From Jatrophihabitans_A sp035248685 (GTDB lineage Bacteria > Actinomycetota > Actinomycetes > Mycobacteriales > Jatrophihabitantaceae): a stretch of DNA of 64,000 nucleotides. Position numbers and translations under genes: made by a program. Positions within the stretch are counted from its first letter, which is position 1. The number at the start of each line of letters is the position of its first letter. Of the stretch, positions 1 through 8,348 are shown piece after piece. The notes beneath the pieces are model-generated. The model made no database searches. It saw nothing but the letters and a program-made list of their open reading frames with translations, and was not told the DNA's origin. The stretch is taken from contig DATFHF010000022.1 in the NCBI GenBank assembly GCA_035248685.1, forward strand, positions 1 to 64,000, written 5' to 3'.

Positions 1-1842
1 TTCTTCGGCTGGCTGAGCTGGACCCAGTTCATAGTCGTGGTGGTGTTGGCCGCGGCCTCGATCATCACCGGCATCCGCTCGCTCGGCTACGCGGCCGCGG
101 CGCTGAGCGTGGTGGCCGCGGTAATCGCCTACCTGGCCCACCGCAGCGCGGTGAATCTCGCCGGCGGTATCGACCACTCGCTGGGGGTGTACGTCGAGAT
201 CGTCGGCTACCTGGTGATCCTGGCCGCCGCGCTGACCGCTGCGATGTCACAGTCCGAGATCGCCACCGGCCGAGCGGCGATCAACCGGGTGGTGGGTTGG
301 CGGCCGGGGCTGGCGCTGACCCTGCTCGGTGCGGTGATCGGGCTGCTGGCCTTCACCTTCGCCACCTGGTTCTCGCCCGGCAACTACAACGCGACCCTGA
401 CCGACACCCATTCGCTGTTCGAGGGCACCGGGCTGGCCGGCATCGCGTTTCAGTACCTGAGCTGGCTCGGTTGGACGCTGCTGGCGGCGAGCGTGGTGCT
501 GAGCCTGGTGGCCAGCCTGCGACGAATCCGGGTGCTGGCCTGGGTGGTTGCGGCGATCGGCGCGGTGGCGGTGCTGCTCACCCTGATCAGCATCTACGAC
601 ATCAGCGACCTCGGCGCCCAGCAGCAGGTCGACGGCGCGACCGGGCCGTGGCAGAACCTGGGCGTCGGTGGCTGGATGGCCTGCGCGGCGTTCTTCTTGA
701 TCGCCGCTGCCGGTTTCATCGCGGCCACCGCAGCGGCGCCGGTATCCGGTGCCGTCGTGGCGACCGACGTCCCGGTGCACACCCAGGGCTACTCGCTGCT
801 GAACGCTCCCGGGACGTTCCGCAGCATGATCATGGTCGTGATCGCGGTGGCGTTGTTCTACCCGCCGACCGCGACCAGTTTCTGGCAGTCGGTGTTGGTG
901 TCCGAGATCGGCATCTACGTGCTGCTGGCCATCGGCCTGAACGTGGTGGTCGGCTGGGCCGGCCTGCTGGACCTCGGCTTCATCGCCTTCTACGCGATCG
1001 GGTCCTACACCACCGCCTACCTGGTCGGCTCGCTGCCGGTGAAGCCGCCGTCCTGGCTGCACATGACGCCGCTGCTGGCGATCCCGTTCGCGGTGCTGAT
1101 CTGCTTGCTGGCCGGGCTCGCCCTCGGGGCGCCCACGCTGCGGTTGCGCGGTGACTATCTGGCCATCGTGACGCTCGGCTTCGGTGAGATCATCCGGATC
1201 ATCGCGGTCAACGCCGACAGCGTCACCAACGGCAGCCAGGGCCCGAAGACCCAGGTGCCGCACCCGGTGATCAAGATCGGGCCGCTGCACCTGACCTGGG
1301 GACTCAATCAGTTGCAGTACTGGTACCTGCTGCTGGTCTTCATCCTGATCGTGCTGCTGGCCTTCAATCGACTGGAGCACTCCCGGATCGGACGGTCCTG
1401 GGCCGCCATCCGCGAGGACGAGGTGGCCGCCCAGGCGACCGGTATCAACACCTTCCGGATCAAGCTGTTGGCCTTCGCCATCGGCGCCTCCACCTCGGGC
1501 GTGGCCGGTGTGTTCTTCGCCAGCCAGGTCGGCTTCTTCACGCCGGACAACTTCGTGCTGAACAACTCGATCCTGGTGGTCGCCTACGTGGTGTTCGGTG
1601 GCATGGGCTCGTTGCCCGGCGCAATGGCCGGTGCGGCCCTGCTCACCTGGTTGCCGGAGTTCCTCAAGGCGCAGGTGCCCGCACCGGACCGGCAGATGTG
1701 GATCGGCGCCGTGGTGCTACTGATGATGATCTTCCGTCCTGGTGGCCTGATTCCGGCTCGTAGACGCGCGGTGGAGTTGGGCGGGCTGCAATCCGGTAGC
1801 TCCATCGAACCGGCCGCGGTGCCGGCCGGCGAAGGGCTGTGA
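1..1842 (+). CDS. livM: Branched-chain amino acid ABC transporter permease LivM (5' truncated by window)
   Basis: Inner-membrane permease of a high-affinity branched-chain amino acid importer. The frame is open from base 1, so the true start lies upstream; the GTG at 37 is only the first start codon inside the window. The C-terminal ~330 residues (from about base 820) are a classic LivM core, with IGLNVVVGWAGLLDLGF, then ALGAPTLRLRGDYLAIVTLG and the cytoplasmic coupling loop around 'SRIGRSWAAIREDE'. The first ~265 residues are an additional membrane domain of about five hydrophobic segments, which makes the protein nearly twice the usual LivM length. The stop codon lies in the GTGA just before livG. 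livH and the binding protein are presumably upstream, outside the window. Confidence 0.93.
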   Translation, partial: FFGWLSWTQFIVVVVLAAASIITGIRSLGYAAAALSVVAAVIAYLAHRSAVNLAGGIDHSLGVYVEIVGYLVILAAALTAAMSQSEIATGRAAINRVVGWRPGLALTLLGAVIGLLAFTFATWFSPGNYNATLTDTHSLFEGTGLAGIAFQYLSWLGWTLLAASVVLSLVASLRRIRVLAWVVAAIGAVAVLLTLISIYDISDLGAQQQVDGATGPWQNLGVGGWMACAAFFLIAAAGFIAATAAAPVSGAVVATDVPVHTQGYSLLNAPGTFRSMIMVVIAVALFYPPTATSFWQSVLVSEIGIYVLLAIGLNVVVGWAGLLDLGFIAFYAIGSYTTAYLVGSLPVKPPSWLHMTPLLAIPFAVLICLLAGLALGAPTLRLRGDYLAIVTLGFGEIIRIIAVNADSVTNGSQGPKTQVPHPVIKIGPLHLTWGLNQLQYWYLLLVFILIVLLAFNRLEHSRIGRSWAAIREDEVAAQATGINTFRIKLLAFAIGASTSGVAGVFFASQVGFFTPDNFVLNNSILVVAYVVFGGMGSLPGAMAGAALLTWLPEFLKAQVPAPDRQMWIGAVVLLMMIFRPGGLIPARRRAVELGGLQSGSSIEPAAVPAGEGL

Positions 1843-1844
1843 CC

Positions 1845-2807
1845 ATGACCGCTACCGTCAACGAGCGCGGGCCGGCTGCTGCCGGCGATGTGGTTTTCGA
1901 CGTCCGCGACATCACCTTGCGCTTCGGCGGGGTGACCAGCCTGGAGGCGGTGTCGCTGCAGATGCACCGCGGCGAGATCCTGGCCGTGATCGGCCCCAAC
2001 GGCGCCGGCAAGACCTCGCTGTTCAACTCGCTCACCGGGGTCTACATGCCGCAGCAGGGCGCCATCGACGTCCGAGCCCGGGTCGGTGACTCGGCGACCA
2101 GCGTGATCGGACTCAAGACGCACGTGGTCAACCACCTCGGGGTGGCCCGGACGTTCCAGAACATCCGGCTGTTCCCGGCGCTGACCGCGCTGGAGAACGT
2201 GAAGGTCGGCATCGAGACCCGGCAGAAGGCCGGGCCGATCTCGGCCATGCTGGGCCTGCCCCGGCAGCGCCGGGAGGAGCGGGAGAGCACCGAGGGCGCC
2301 TACCAGCTGCTACACCGGGTGGGCTTGGAGCGGCGGGCCAATGACATCGCCGGCTCGCTGGCCTACGGCGAGCAGCGCCGACTGGAGATCGCCCGCGCGC
2401 TCGGCACCAACCCCGGGGTAATCCTGTTGGACGAGCCGGCCGCCGGCACCAACCCGGCCGAGAAGCGCGAGCTGGCCACCCTGATCAAGTCGATCAACGT
2501 CGACGACGAGGTGAGCGTGCTGTTGATCGAGCACGACATGAAGCTGGTGATGTCTATCGCCGATCGGATCATCGTGTTGAACTTCGGCCAGAAGATCGCC
2601 GAGGGCAGTCCCGAGCAGATCCAGCGCAACCCCGAGGTGATCGCCGCCTACCTGGGTACCCCCGCCGACGACGTGGCCGAACAGGACCTCAGCCAGCCCG
2701 AGCTGCGGCGGATCGAGATCGACCAGACGCTGGACGAGCTGCTCGGCCAGCAGCCACACACCGAGCCCGGACCGGCCGGCGCTAGCAACCCGGGAGAGAC
2801 AGCATGA
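1845..2807 (+). CDS. livG: Branched-chain amino acid ABC transporter ATP-binding protein LivG
   Basis: First of two ATPases that power the Liv importer. The Walker A motif is GPNGAGKTS. The signature appears in the LivG form (YGEQRRLEIARAL), followed by Walker B VILLDEPAAG and the switch His in LIEHDMKLV. About 45 acidic residues extend past the usual C-terminus. I chose ATG 1845 because AGGG at 1833-1836 sits 8 nt upstream. An in-frame GTG at 1839 overlaps the livM stop as GTGA, but the RBS is then too close. The gene sits directly behind livM and overlaps livF by 4 bases, so the three are one operon. Confidence 0.93.
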   Translation: MTATVNERGPAAAGDVVFDVRDITLRFGGVTSLEAVSLQMHRGEILAVIGPNGAGKTSLFNSLTGVYMPQQGAIDVRARVGDSATSVIGLKTHVVNHLGVARTFQNIRLFPALTALENVKVGIETRQKAGPISAMLGLPRQRREERESTEGAYQLLHRVGLERRANDIAGSLAYGEQRRLEIARALGTNPGVILLDEPAAGTNPAEKRELATLIKSINVDDEVSVLLIEHDMKLVMSIADRIIVLNFGQKIAEGSPEQIQRNPEVIAAYLGTPADDVAEQDLSQPELRRIEIDQTLDELLGQQPHTEPGPAGASNPGETA

Positions 2808-3526
2808 CCGCGCCGCTGCTCGAGGTACGTGACATCGAGGTCCGCTACGGCGCCATCAAGGCGCTCAAGGGGGTCAGCTTCGAGGTCCTCTCCGGTGAGG
2901 TCATCGCGCTGCTCGGCGCCAACGGGGCGGGCAAGACCACCACCCAGAAGACGGTGTCCGGCATGCTGCGACCGGCCGGCGGCGAGATCTACTACGACGG
3001 CCACCGGATCGACGGCATCCCGGCGCATGAGCTGATCCGACTGGGCATCTGCCACGTTCCGGAAGGCCGGCGGGTGTTTCCCCGGATGACCGTGCACGAG
3101 AACCTGGAGATGGGTGCGTTCCGGTTCAAGCGGGTCGACCCGGCGGTGTTCGACCATGTGCTGGAGCTGTTCCCCCGGCTGCGCGAGCGGATTCGGCAGC
3201 AGGCCGGCACCCTGTCCGGCGGTGAGCAGCAGATGCTGGCGATCGGACGCGCCCTGATGGGCAAGCCCACCCTGCTGCTGTTGGACGAGCCGTCGATGGG
3301 GTTGGCCCCGCTGGTGGTCAAGCAGATCTTCGACATCGTCCGGGAGATCAACGCCTCCGGGGTTACGGTGCTGATCGTGGAGCAGAACGCGGCGCAGGCG
3401 CTGGCGTTGGCTCACCGGGGCTACGTGCTGGAGACCGGCGAGATCGTGTTGACCGGCACCGGCGCGGAACTGCTCGCCGACGACCGGGTACGCGCTGCAT
3501 ACCTGGGCGAGGAAATCGCCTCATAG
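2804..3526 (+). CDS. livF: Branched-chain amino acid ABC transporter ATP-binding protein LivF
   Basis: Second ATPase of the Liv importer, 240 residues, the usual LivF length. The Walker A motif is GANGAGKTT, the signature is LSGGEQQMLAIGRALM, Walker B is LLLLDEPSMGL, and the H-loop position reads VEQNAAQAL, the Gln-Asn form typical of LivF. The ATG overlaps the livG stop (ATGA), with GGGAGAG just upstream. It ends the liv operon. The following 213 bases are noncoding and comparatively AT-rich, and I see no strong terminator hairpin there. Confidence 0.94.
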   Translation: MTAPLLEVRDIEVRYGAIKALKGVSFEVLSGEVIALLGANGAGKTTTQKTVSGMLRPAGGEIYYDGHRIDGIPAHELIRLGICHVPEGRRVFPRMTVHENLEMGAFRFKRVDPAVFDHVLELFPRLRERIRQQAGTLSGGEQQMLAIGRALMGKPTLLLLDEPSMGLAPLVVKQIFDIVREINASGVTVLIVEQNAAQALALAHRGYVLETGEIVLTGTGAELLADDRVRAAYLGEEIAS

Positions 3527-3739
3527 CCCTCGTCAGCACAGCCCGTCCCACTGGTTACTTACTCTTAGTGACTAATCGGCTACTACTTGCGCTCAATTCG
3601 ACGGTGAGCCGGTGTTTTGGACGGATTTCTGCCACTGTTCTCCGGCATTCGCAACGCGATAGTGTGCGGAGCGCGGTTTGGTTGATCGACCAACAAACTG
3701 AAATCCTGTCGGGTCAATGCTCGAAAACCGGGAGTTGAT

Positions 3740-4324
3740 GTGTCGAGAGGCAACGTGCGGGTCCGACCGGCTGCGACCTCCGATATAACCGACCTCATCT
3801 CGCTGTCCGTCGAGAACGGGATAGCTGACCACATCGGTCGCCGCGGTCGCAAGGGCGACTCGGACACCCTGATCGACCGCTACCGCGCACTGCTGTCAGA
3901 CCTGGACCGGCTGGTTCTGGTCGCCATCGACGAGGCCACCGGGCAGCTGGTCGGCTACGCGGTGATGCTCGAAGAACGGGTCGGCGTGCTGGTACCGACC
4001 ACTGCGCTCTACATCTCGCATCTGCTGGTGGCGCCGAGCTTCCGCAAGCGCGGCGCCGGCCGGGCACTGTTGACCGGGGCGGTGCGGCATGCCGAGGACC
4101 GGGAGATCGACCACGTGGTGGTCGGCGTGCAGTCCGCGGCCCGGGACGCCAACCGCTACCTGGCCCGGCTCGGCTTCGCGCCGCTGGTGGTGCGCCGGAT
4201 CGCCTCGGTGCCCACCCTGCGCCGCAGCCTCGGGATCATTGACTCCATCGACCGTGTCGCACTTCGCCGGCGCCGCACCGTTCGCGGTGTGCTGCCGGGT
4301 CGTGTGGTAGGCAGAGGGGCATGA
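3740..4324 (+). CDS. GNAT family N-acetyltransferase
   Basis: Cytosolic acetyltransferase of unknown substrate, 194 residues. The GNAT fold is indicated by the central strand 'ALYISHLLVAPSFRKRGAG', whose RKRGAGRALL segment is the acetyl-CoA pyrophosphate loop, and by 'ANRYLARLGFAPL', the usual motif B region. GTG 3740 is preceded by GGGAG at 3730-3734. The stop overlaps the ATG of the thioesterase (ATGA), so the two are translationally coupled. The arginine-rich final ~40 residues are unlike the core and may be disordered. Confidence 0.82.
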   Translation: MSRGNVRVRPAATSDITDLISLSVENGIADHIGRRGRKGDSDTLIDRYRALLSDLDRLVLVAIDEATGQLVGYAVMLEERVGVLVPTTALYISHLLVAPSFRKRGAGRALLTGAVRHAEDREIDHVVVGVQSAARDANRYLARLGFAPLVVRRIASVPTLRRSLGIIDSIDRVALRRRRTVRGVLPGRVVGRGA

Positions 4325-4773
4325 TCACCCCGGCTCAGCAGGCAATTCTCGACGACTTCAACCGCAAATGGGAAGGCACCAGCGAGCAGCTGGCTGCCCG
4401 GATGGGGATCACGGTCACCGACACCGATCCGAACATGATGGTCGCGACCATGCCGGTGGCCGGCAACCGGCAGGCTTACGGATTACTGCACGGCGGGGCG
4501 TCGGCAGTGCTGGCCGAGACGGTTGGTTCGATAGCCGCGGCCCTGCATGCCGGTCCGGACAACATCGCGGTCGGCATCGAACTGAACCTCTCCCATCACC
4601 GCTCGGCCACCCAGGGCCTGGTCACCGCAGTGTGCACTCCGCTCCATGTCGGCCGCACGATATCGACGTTCGAGATCGTGTTGCGCGACGAACGTGACCG
4701 CCGGATCTGCACCGCGCGACTGACCTGCGCGGTCCGCCCGGCGCACCGAGCGGGGCTAAGCAGCCCGTCCTAG
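4321..4773 (+). CDS. PaaI-type hotdog-fold thioesterase
   Basis: Small acyl-CoA thioesterase (150 residues) of the PaaI/MenI hotdog family. The motif 'YGLLHGGASAVLAETVGS' is the conserved HGG turn with the catalytic acid (Glu) on the long helix, and 'GIELNLSHHRSA' is the second active-site strand. It is translationally coupled to the preceding GNAT gene. A thioesterase of this type just upstream of polA is a common actinobacterial arrangement, to my knowledge. Substrate unknown; phenylacetyl-CoA or aromatic acyl-CoAs are possible. Confidence 0.88.
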   Translation: MITPAQQAILDDFNRKWEGTSEQLAARMGITVTDTDPNMMVATMPVAGNRQAYGLLHGGASAVLAETVGSIAAALHAGPDNIAVGIELNLSHHRSATQGLVTAVCTPLHVGRTISTFEIVLRDERDRRICTARLTCAVRPAHRAGLSSPS

Positions 4774-4822
4774 CGAGTGAGGATCGCAGCGAGCGTTAGC
4801 GAGCGAGGACCGGAGCGAGTGG

Positions 4823-4847
4823 GCGATGAGCGCTCGCGCGAAGAGCA
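4823..4847 (+). repeat. 25-nt dispersed repeat, copy 1
   Basis: The 25 bases beginning GCGATGAGCGCTCGC and ending AAGAGCA recur exactly at 48240-48264. This copy is intergenic, between the thioesterase and polA, in a stretch rich in GAGCG/GCGAG words. The core contains the perfect palindrome GAGCGCTC. Confidence 0.85.
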
Positions 4848-4870
4848 ATGATCGGCCAGTCTGACGGCCG

Positions 4871-4899
4871 TTAGTACTGTCGGAGCCCCGGCCTAGACT
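4871..4899 (+). promoter_or_regulatory. Probable promoter for leaderless polA transcript
   Basis: TTAGTA (4871-4876), a 17-nt spacer and TAGACT (4894-4899) lie so that transcription would start at or next to GTG 4907, 7 nt after the -10 box. No Shine-Dalgarno sequence precedes the GTG. The -10/start spacing matches other genes in the window. Confidence 0.5.
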
Positions 4900-4906
4900 C
4901 GGCTCC

Positions 4907-7675
4907 GTGACCGACTCCGCCGTGACCACCGACGACCTCTCAGTTACCGCCGATGCCGAACCGCCGGCCACCGGCGCCCGGCTGCTGTTGATCGATGGCC
5001 ACTCGATCGCCTACCGGGCGTTCTATGCGTTGCCGGTGGAGAACTTCTCCACCACCACCGGGCAGCCCACCAACGCGGTGTTCGGATTCACCTCGATGCT
5101 GATCAACCTGCTGCGCGACGAGCAGCCCACCCACCTGGCGGTCGCCTTCGACGTCAGCCGGCAGACTTTTCGCAGCGAGTCGTTCCCGGAATACAAGGCA
5201 AACCGGTCCAGCACCCCGAACGAGTTCCGTGGCCAGTTGTCGCTGATCCAGGAGGTGTTGGCGGCACTGCGAATCCCGATGCTGTCGGTGGACGGGTACG
5301 AGGCCGACGATGTGATCGCAACGCTCACCACCGAGGCCTGTTCGCACGGTTTCGAAGTGCTGATCTGCACCGGCGACCGGGATGCCCTGCAGCTGGTGAA
5401 CAGCCAGGTCACCGTGCTCTACCCGCGCCGGGGGGTCTCTGATCTGACCCGGTTCACCCCCGAGGAGATGGAGGCCAAGTATGGGCTGACTCCGGCCCAG
5501 TATCCCGACTTCGCCGCGCTGCGCGGTGACCCGAGCGACAACTTGCCCGGCATTCCCAGCGTGGGTGAGAAGACCGCCTCGAAGTGGATCCGCGAGTTCG
5601 GCTCGCTGGACGAACTGGTCGCCCGGGTGGACGAGGTGAAGGGCAAGGTGGGCGACGCGTTGCGCGAGCACCTCGGCTCGGTGCTGCGCAACGCCCAGCT
5701 CACCCGACTGGTGCGCGATGTCGACCTGGACTTGGGCGTCAGTGAACTCAGCCGGCGGTCCTGGGACCGCGACGAGGTGCACCGGCTGTTCGACAACCTC
5801 CAGTTCGTGGTGTTGCGCGAGCGGCTATTCAGCACCCTCACCGCCGAGGAGCCCGAGGCCGCCGAGGGTTTCGACGTGTCGGTGACTCGGTTGGCGCCGG
5901 GTGCGGTGGCCGGCTTCCTCGACGAGCATGCCCGCGACGGCCGCCGGGTCGGTTTGTCCTTCGCCGGTACCTGGGGTCGCGGGCTGGGCAGCCTGAACTC
6001 GGTGACGATCGCAGCCGGCGACGGTGAATCGGCCTGGATCGACATCGATGGGCTGACCGAATCCGACGACCGGGCGCTGGCCGGCTGGCTGGCCGACGAG
6101 ACGATGCCGAAGGCGGCGCACGACGTGAAGGGTCCGCTGCTGGCACTCGGTCAGCACGGTTGGCGGCTGGCCGGGCTGACATCGGACACCCAGCTGGCCG
6201 CGTACCTAGTGCAGCCGGGGCAACGTACCTTCGAGCTGTCCGACCTGGCTTTGCGTTATCTGAAAAGGGAATTGCGCGACGAGCGAGCGCCGGATAGCGG
6301 CCAGCTGACCCTCGACGGCGGCTTGGACGAATCCGACGACGCCCGGGCCGAGGCCGAAGCGGTACGTGCCTCGGCGGTTCGAGATCTGGCCGACGCGCTG
6401 GATGTGGAGCTGGCCGGTCGGGGCGGCACCCGGCTGCTGACCGAACTGGAGCTGCCGCTGACCTTCGTGCTCGCCGAGATCGAGGCGACCGGCATCGCGG
6501 TGGACACCGAGCTGTTGACCACCTTGCAATCCGAGCTTGCCGCTGCGGTGCGCGATGCCGAGAGCGAAGCGCACCAGCTGGTCGGCCGCCCGTTCAACCT
6601 CGGTTCACCCAAGCAATTGCAGCAGATTCTCTTCGACGAGTTGCAGCTGCCGAAGACCAAGCGGACCAAGACCGGGTACACCACCGACGCCGACGCGCTG
6701 GCCTGGCTGGCGGAGGCGAGCGACAACCCGTTGCTCGGATTCCTGCTACGGCACCGGGAGGTGACCCGGCTCAAGTCGGTCATCGACTCGCTGCTGCCGA
6801 TGGTCGACGAGCTGGGACGGGTGCATACCACGTTCAACCAGAGCATCGCAGCTACCGGCCGGCTGTCCAGCGTCGACCCGAACTTGCAGAACATCCCGGT
6901 GCGGACGGCCGAAGGACGCCGGATCCGGGAGGCATTCATCGTCGGCACCGGCGGCGGCGGTCGGCAGACTGCCCGCTACGACTGCCTGATGACCGCGGAC
7001 TACAGCCAGATCGAGATGCGGATCATGGCTCATCTGTCCAACGACGCCGGCCTGATCGAGGCATACACGTCGGGGGAGGACCTGCACACCTTCGTCGCGG
7101 CTCGGGCCTTCGACATCCCGCCCGAGGCGGTCGACGCTGAACTGCGCCGGCGGATCAAGGCGATGGCCTACGGGCTGGCCTACGGGCTGTCGGCCTACGG
7201 CTTGGCCCAGCAGCTCAAGATCACCCCGGATGAGGCCAAGGGGCAGATGGAGGCCTACTTCGCCCGCTTCGGCGGAGTGCGCGACTACCTGTCCTCGGTG
7301 GTCGAGGAGGCGCGCCGCACCGGCTACACCGAGACCATCATGGGTCGGCGGCGCTACCTGCCGGACCTGAACTCCGACAACCGGCAGCGGCGTGAGATGG
7401 CCGAACGGATGGCCTTGAACGCGCCGATCCAGGGCAGCGCGGCCGACATCATCAAGGTGGCGATGCTGGGCGTGCGACGGGCGCTGGACCAGGCCGGCCT
7501 GGCGTCCCGGTTGCTGCTTCAGGTACACGACGAACTGGTGCTCGAGGTGGCCGCCGGCGAACGGGAGCAGGTCGAGGAGTTGGTGCGGGCAGAGATGGGC
7601 GGCGCTGCCCAGCTGACCGTGGACCTGGAGGTCAGTGTCGGTGTCGGTGTCAACTGGGACGCCGCCGCCCACTGA
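4907..7675 (+). CDS. polA: DNA polymerase I
   Basis: Family A DNA polymerase used in Okazaki fragment maturation and repair, 922 residues. The N-terminal 5'-3' exonuclease domain (about 25-310) shows LLLIDGHSIAYRAF, TGDRDALQLV and the helix-hairpin-helix DPSDNLPGIPSVGEKTA. The middle domain (about 320-510) keeps the fold but lacks the Exo I DxE residues, so proofreading is probably absent, as in other actinobacterial PolA proteins. The polymerase domain has motif A DYSQIEMR (Asp698), motif B RRRIKAMAYGLAYG and motif C VHDELVLEV (Asp875). The GTG start has no RBS, which fits a leaderless transcript. rpsA and coaE, usually close by, are displaced to beyond 30 kb. Confidence 0.97.
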   Translation: MTDSAVTTDDLSVTADAEPPATGARLLLIDGHSIAYRAFYALPVENFSTTTGQPTNAVFGFTSMLINLLRDEQPTHLAVAFDVSRQTFRSESFPEYKANRSSTPNEFRGQLSLIQEVLAALRIPMLSVDGYEADDVIATLTTEACSHGFEVLICTGDRDALQLVNSQVTVLYPRRGVSDLTRFTPEEMEAKYGLTPAQYPDFAALRGDPSDNLPGIPSVGEKTASKWIREFGSLDELVARVDEVKGKVGDALREHLGSVLRNAQLTRLVRDVDLDLGVSELSRRSWDRDEVHRLFDNLQFVVLRERLFSTLTAEEPEAAEGFDVSVTRLAPGAVAGFLDEHARDGRRVGLSFAGTWGRGLGSLNSVTIAAGDGESAWIDIDGLTESDDRALAGWLADETMPKAAHDVKGPLLALGQHGWRLAGLTSDTQLAAYLVQPGQRTFELSDLALRYLKRELRDERAPDSGQLTLDGGLDESDDARAEAEAVRASAVRDLADALDVELAGRGGTRLLTELELPLTFVLAEIEATGIAVDTELLTTLQSELAAAVRDAESEAHQLVGRPFNLGSPKQLQQILFDELQLPKTKRTKTGYTTDADALAWLAEASDNPLLGFLLRHREVTRLKSVIDSLLPMVDELGRVHTTFNQSIAATGRLSSVDPNLQNIPVRTAEGRRIREAFIVGTGGGGRQTARYDCLMTADYSQIEMRIMAHLSNDAGLIEAYTSGEDLHTFVAARAFDIPPEAVDAELRRRIKAMAYGLAYGLSAYGLAQQLKITPDEAKGQMEAYFARFGGVRDYLSSVVEEARRTGYTETIMGRRRYLPDLNSDNRQRREMAERMALNAPIQGSAADIIKVAMLGVRRALDQAGLASRLLLQVHDELVLEVAAGEREQVEELVRAEMGGAAQLTVDLEVSVGVGVNWDAAAH

Positions 7676-7678
7676 CTC

Positions 7679-7698
7679 CGCCCGGACGAGACCGGGCG
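7679..7698 (+). terminator. Hairpin downstream of polA
   Basis: CGCCCGG (7679-7685), loop ACGAGA, CCGGGCG (7692-7698): a perfect 7-bp GC stem between the convergent polA and lectin genes. There is no U-tract, as is common in actinobacteria. Confidence 0.5.
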
Positions 7699-7743
7699 AA
7701 CTCGGTGCGATCGGACGGTCGCTCGGTGCAGGTTGGGAAGCAG

Positions 7744-8277
7744 CTAGATCCAGAGTTGCGTCGGGGTGGCGGGAGTGCCGCAGGTACCCTGCAGGACCTT
7801 CGCACCGCTGGCCAGGCTGCTGCCCTGGATCCCCATGCACAGGTAGCTCTTGTAATTGTCGAGTATGTAGTGGCCGTTTCCGTCGGAGAGCACCAGCCAG
7901 AACTGGGAATGGTCAGAGGTGCCGCTGCAGTTGCCCTGCAGTACCTGAGCGCCGCTGCTGGTGCTGCTGCCCTGCACGCCGAGACACATCTGGACGCCGT
8001 TCTCGAACTGGTCGGCGACATTGCCGTAGGCATCGTGCAGCTGAGCCCGGATGGACCAGGTCTGGGTGGCCGAGCCCTGCGTGCAGTAGCCCTGCTCGGC
8101 AAAGGCGCCACTGGAACGGCTGCTTCCTTGAATCCCCAGGCACAGGCCGCTACCGGCGTTGATGATCACGCCACCGGAGGTCACCGAGGCCTCCGCCGGG
8201 GCGGCGACTGCCAGACCGCCGAGCACCAGCAGAACGGTCGAGGCCAGCGCCACCAGCCGCCGCAAGATTACGTTCAT
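7744..8277 (-). CDS. Secreted ricin-type beta-trefoil lectin domain protein
   Basis: Small exported carbohydrate-binding protein of 177 residues. ATG at 8277 is preceded by GAAAGGA, and the next ~30 residues form a signal peptide (LVALASTVLLVLGGLAVAA, then APAEA). The rest is one ricin B/CBM13-like trefoil with three repeats. Each contains (L/M)C(L/M)G(I/V)QGSS, then a Q-G-x-C and a QxW-like end (TQTW, SQFW, TQLW). There is no catalytic domain, so it probably binds glycans outside the cell. It runs toward polA and lies behind the ECF sigma factor pair, with which it may be co-regulated. Confidence 0.85.
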   Translation of the reverse strand: MNVILRRLVALASTVLLVLGGLAVAAPAEASVTSGGVIINAGSGLCLGIQGSSRSSGAFAEQGYCTQGSATQTWSIRAQLHDAYGNVADQFENGVQMCLGVQGSSTSSGAQVLQGNCSGTSDHSQFWLVLSDGNGHYILDNYKSYLCMGIQGSSLASGAKVLQGTCGTPATPTQLWI

Positions 8278-8348
8278 CGTGGTTCCTTTCAATCGCGGGT
8301 GATTTCGGAGAATCAGGCAATGCCGGTGTTGTGGGCTTCGGCAGCGCA

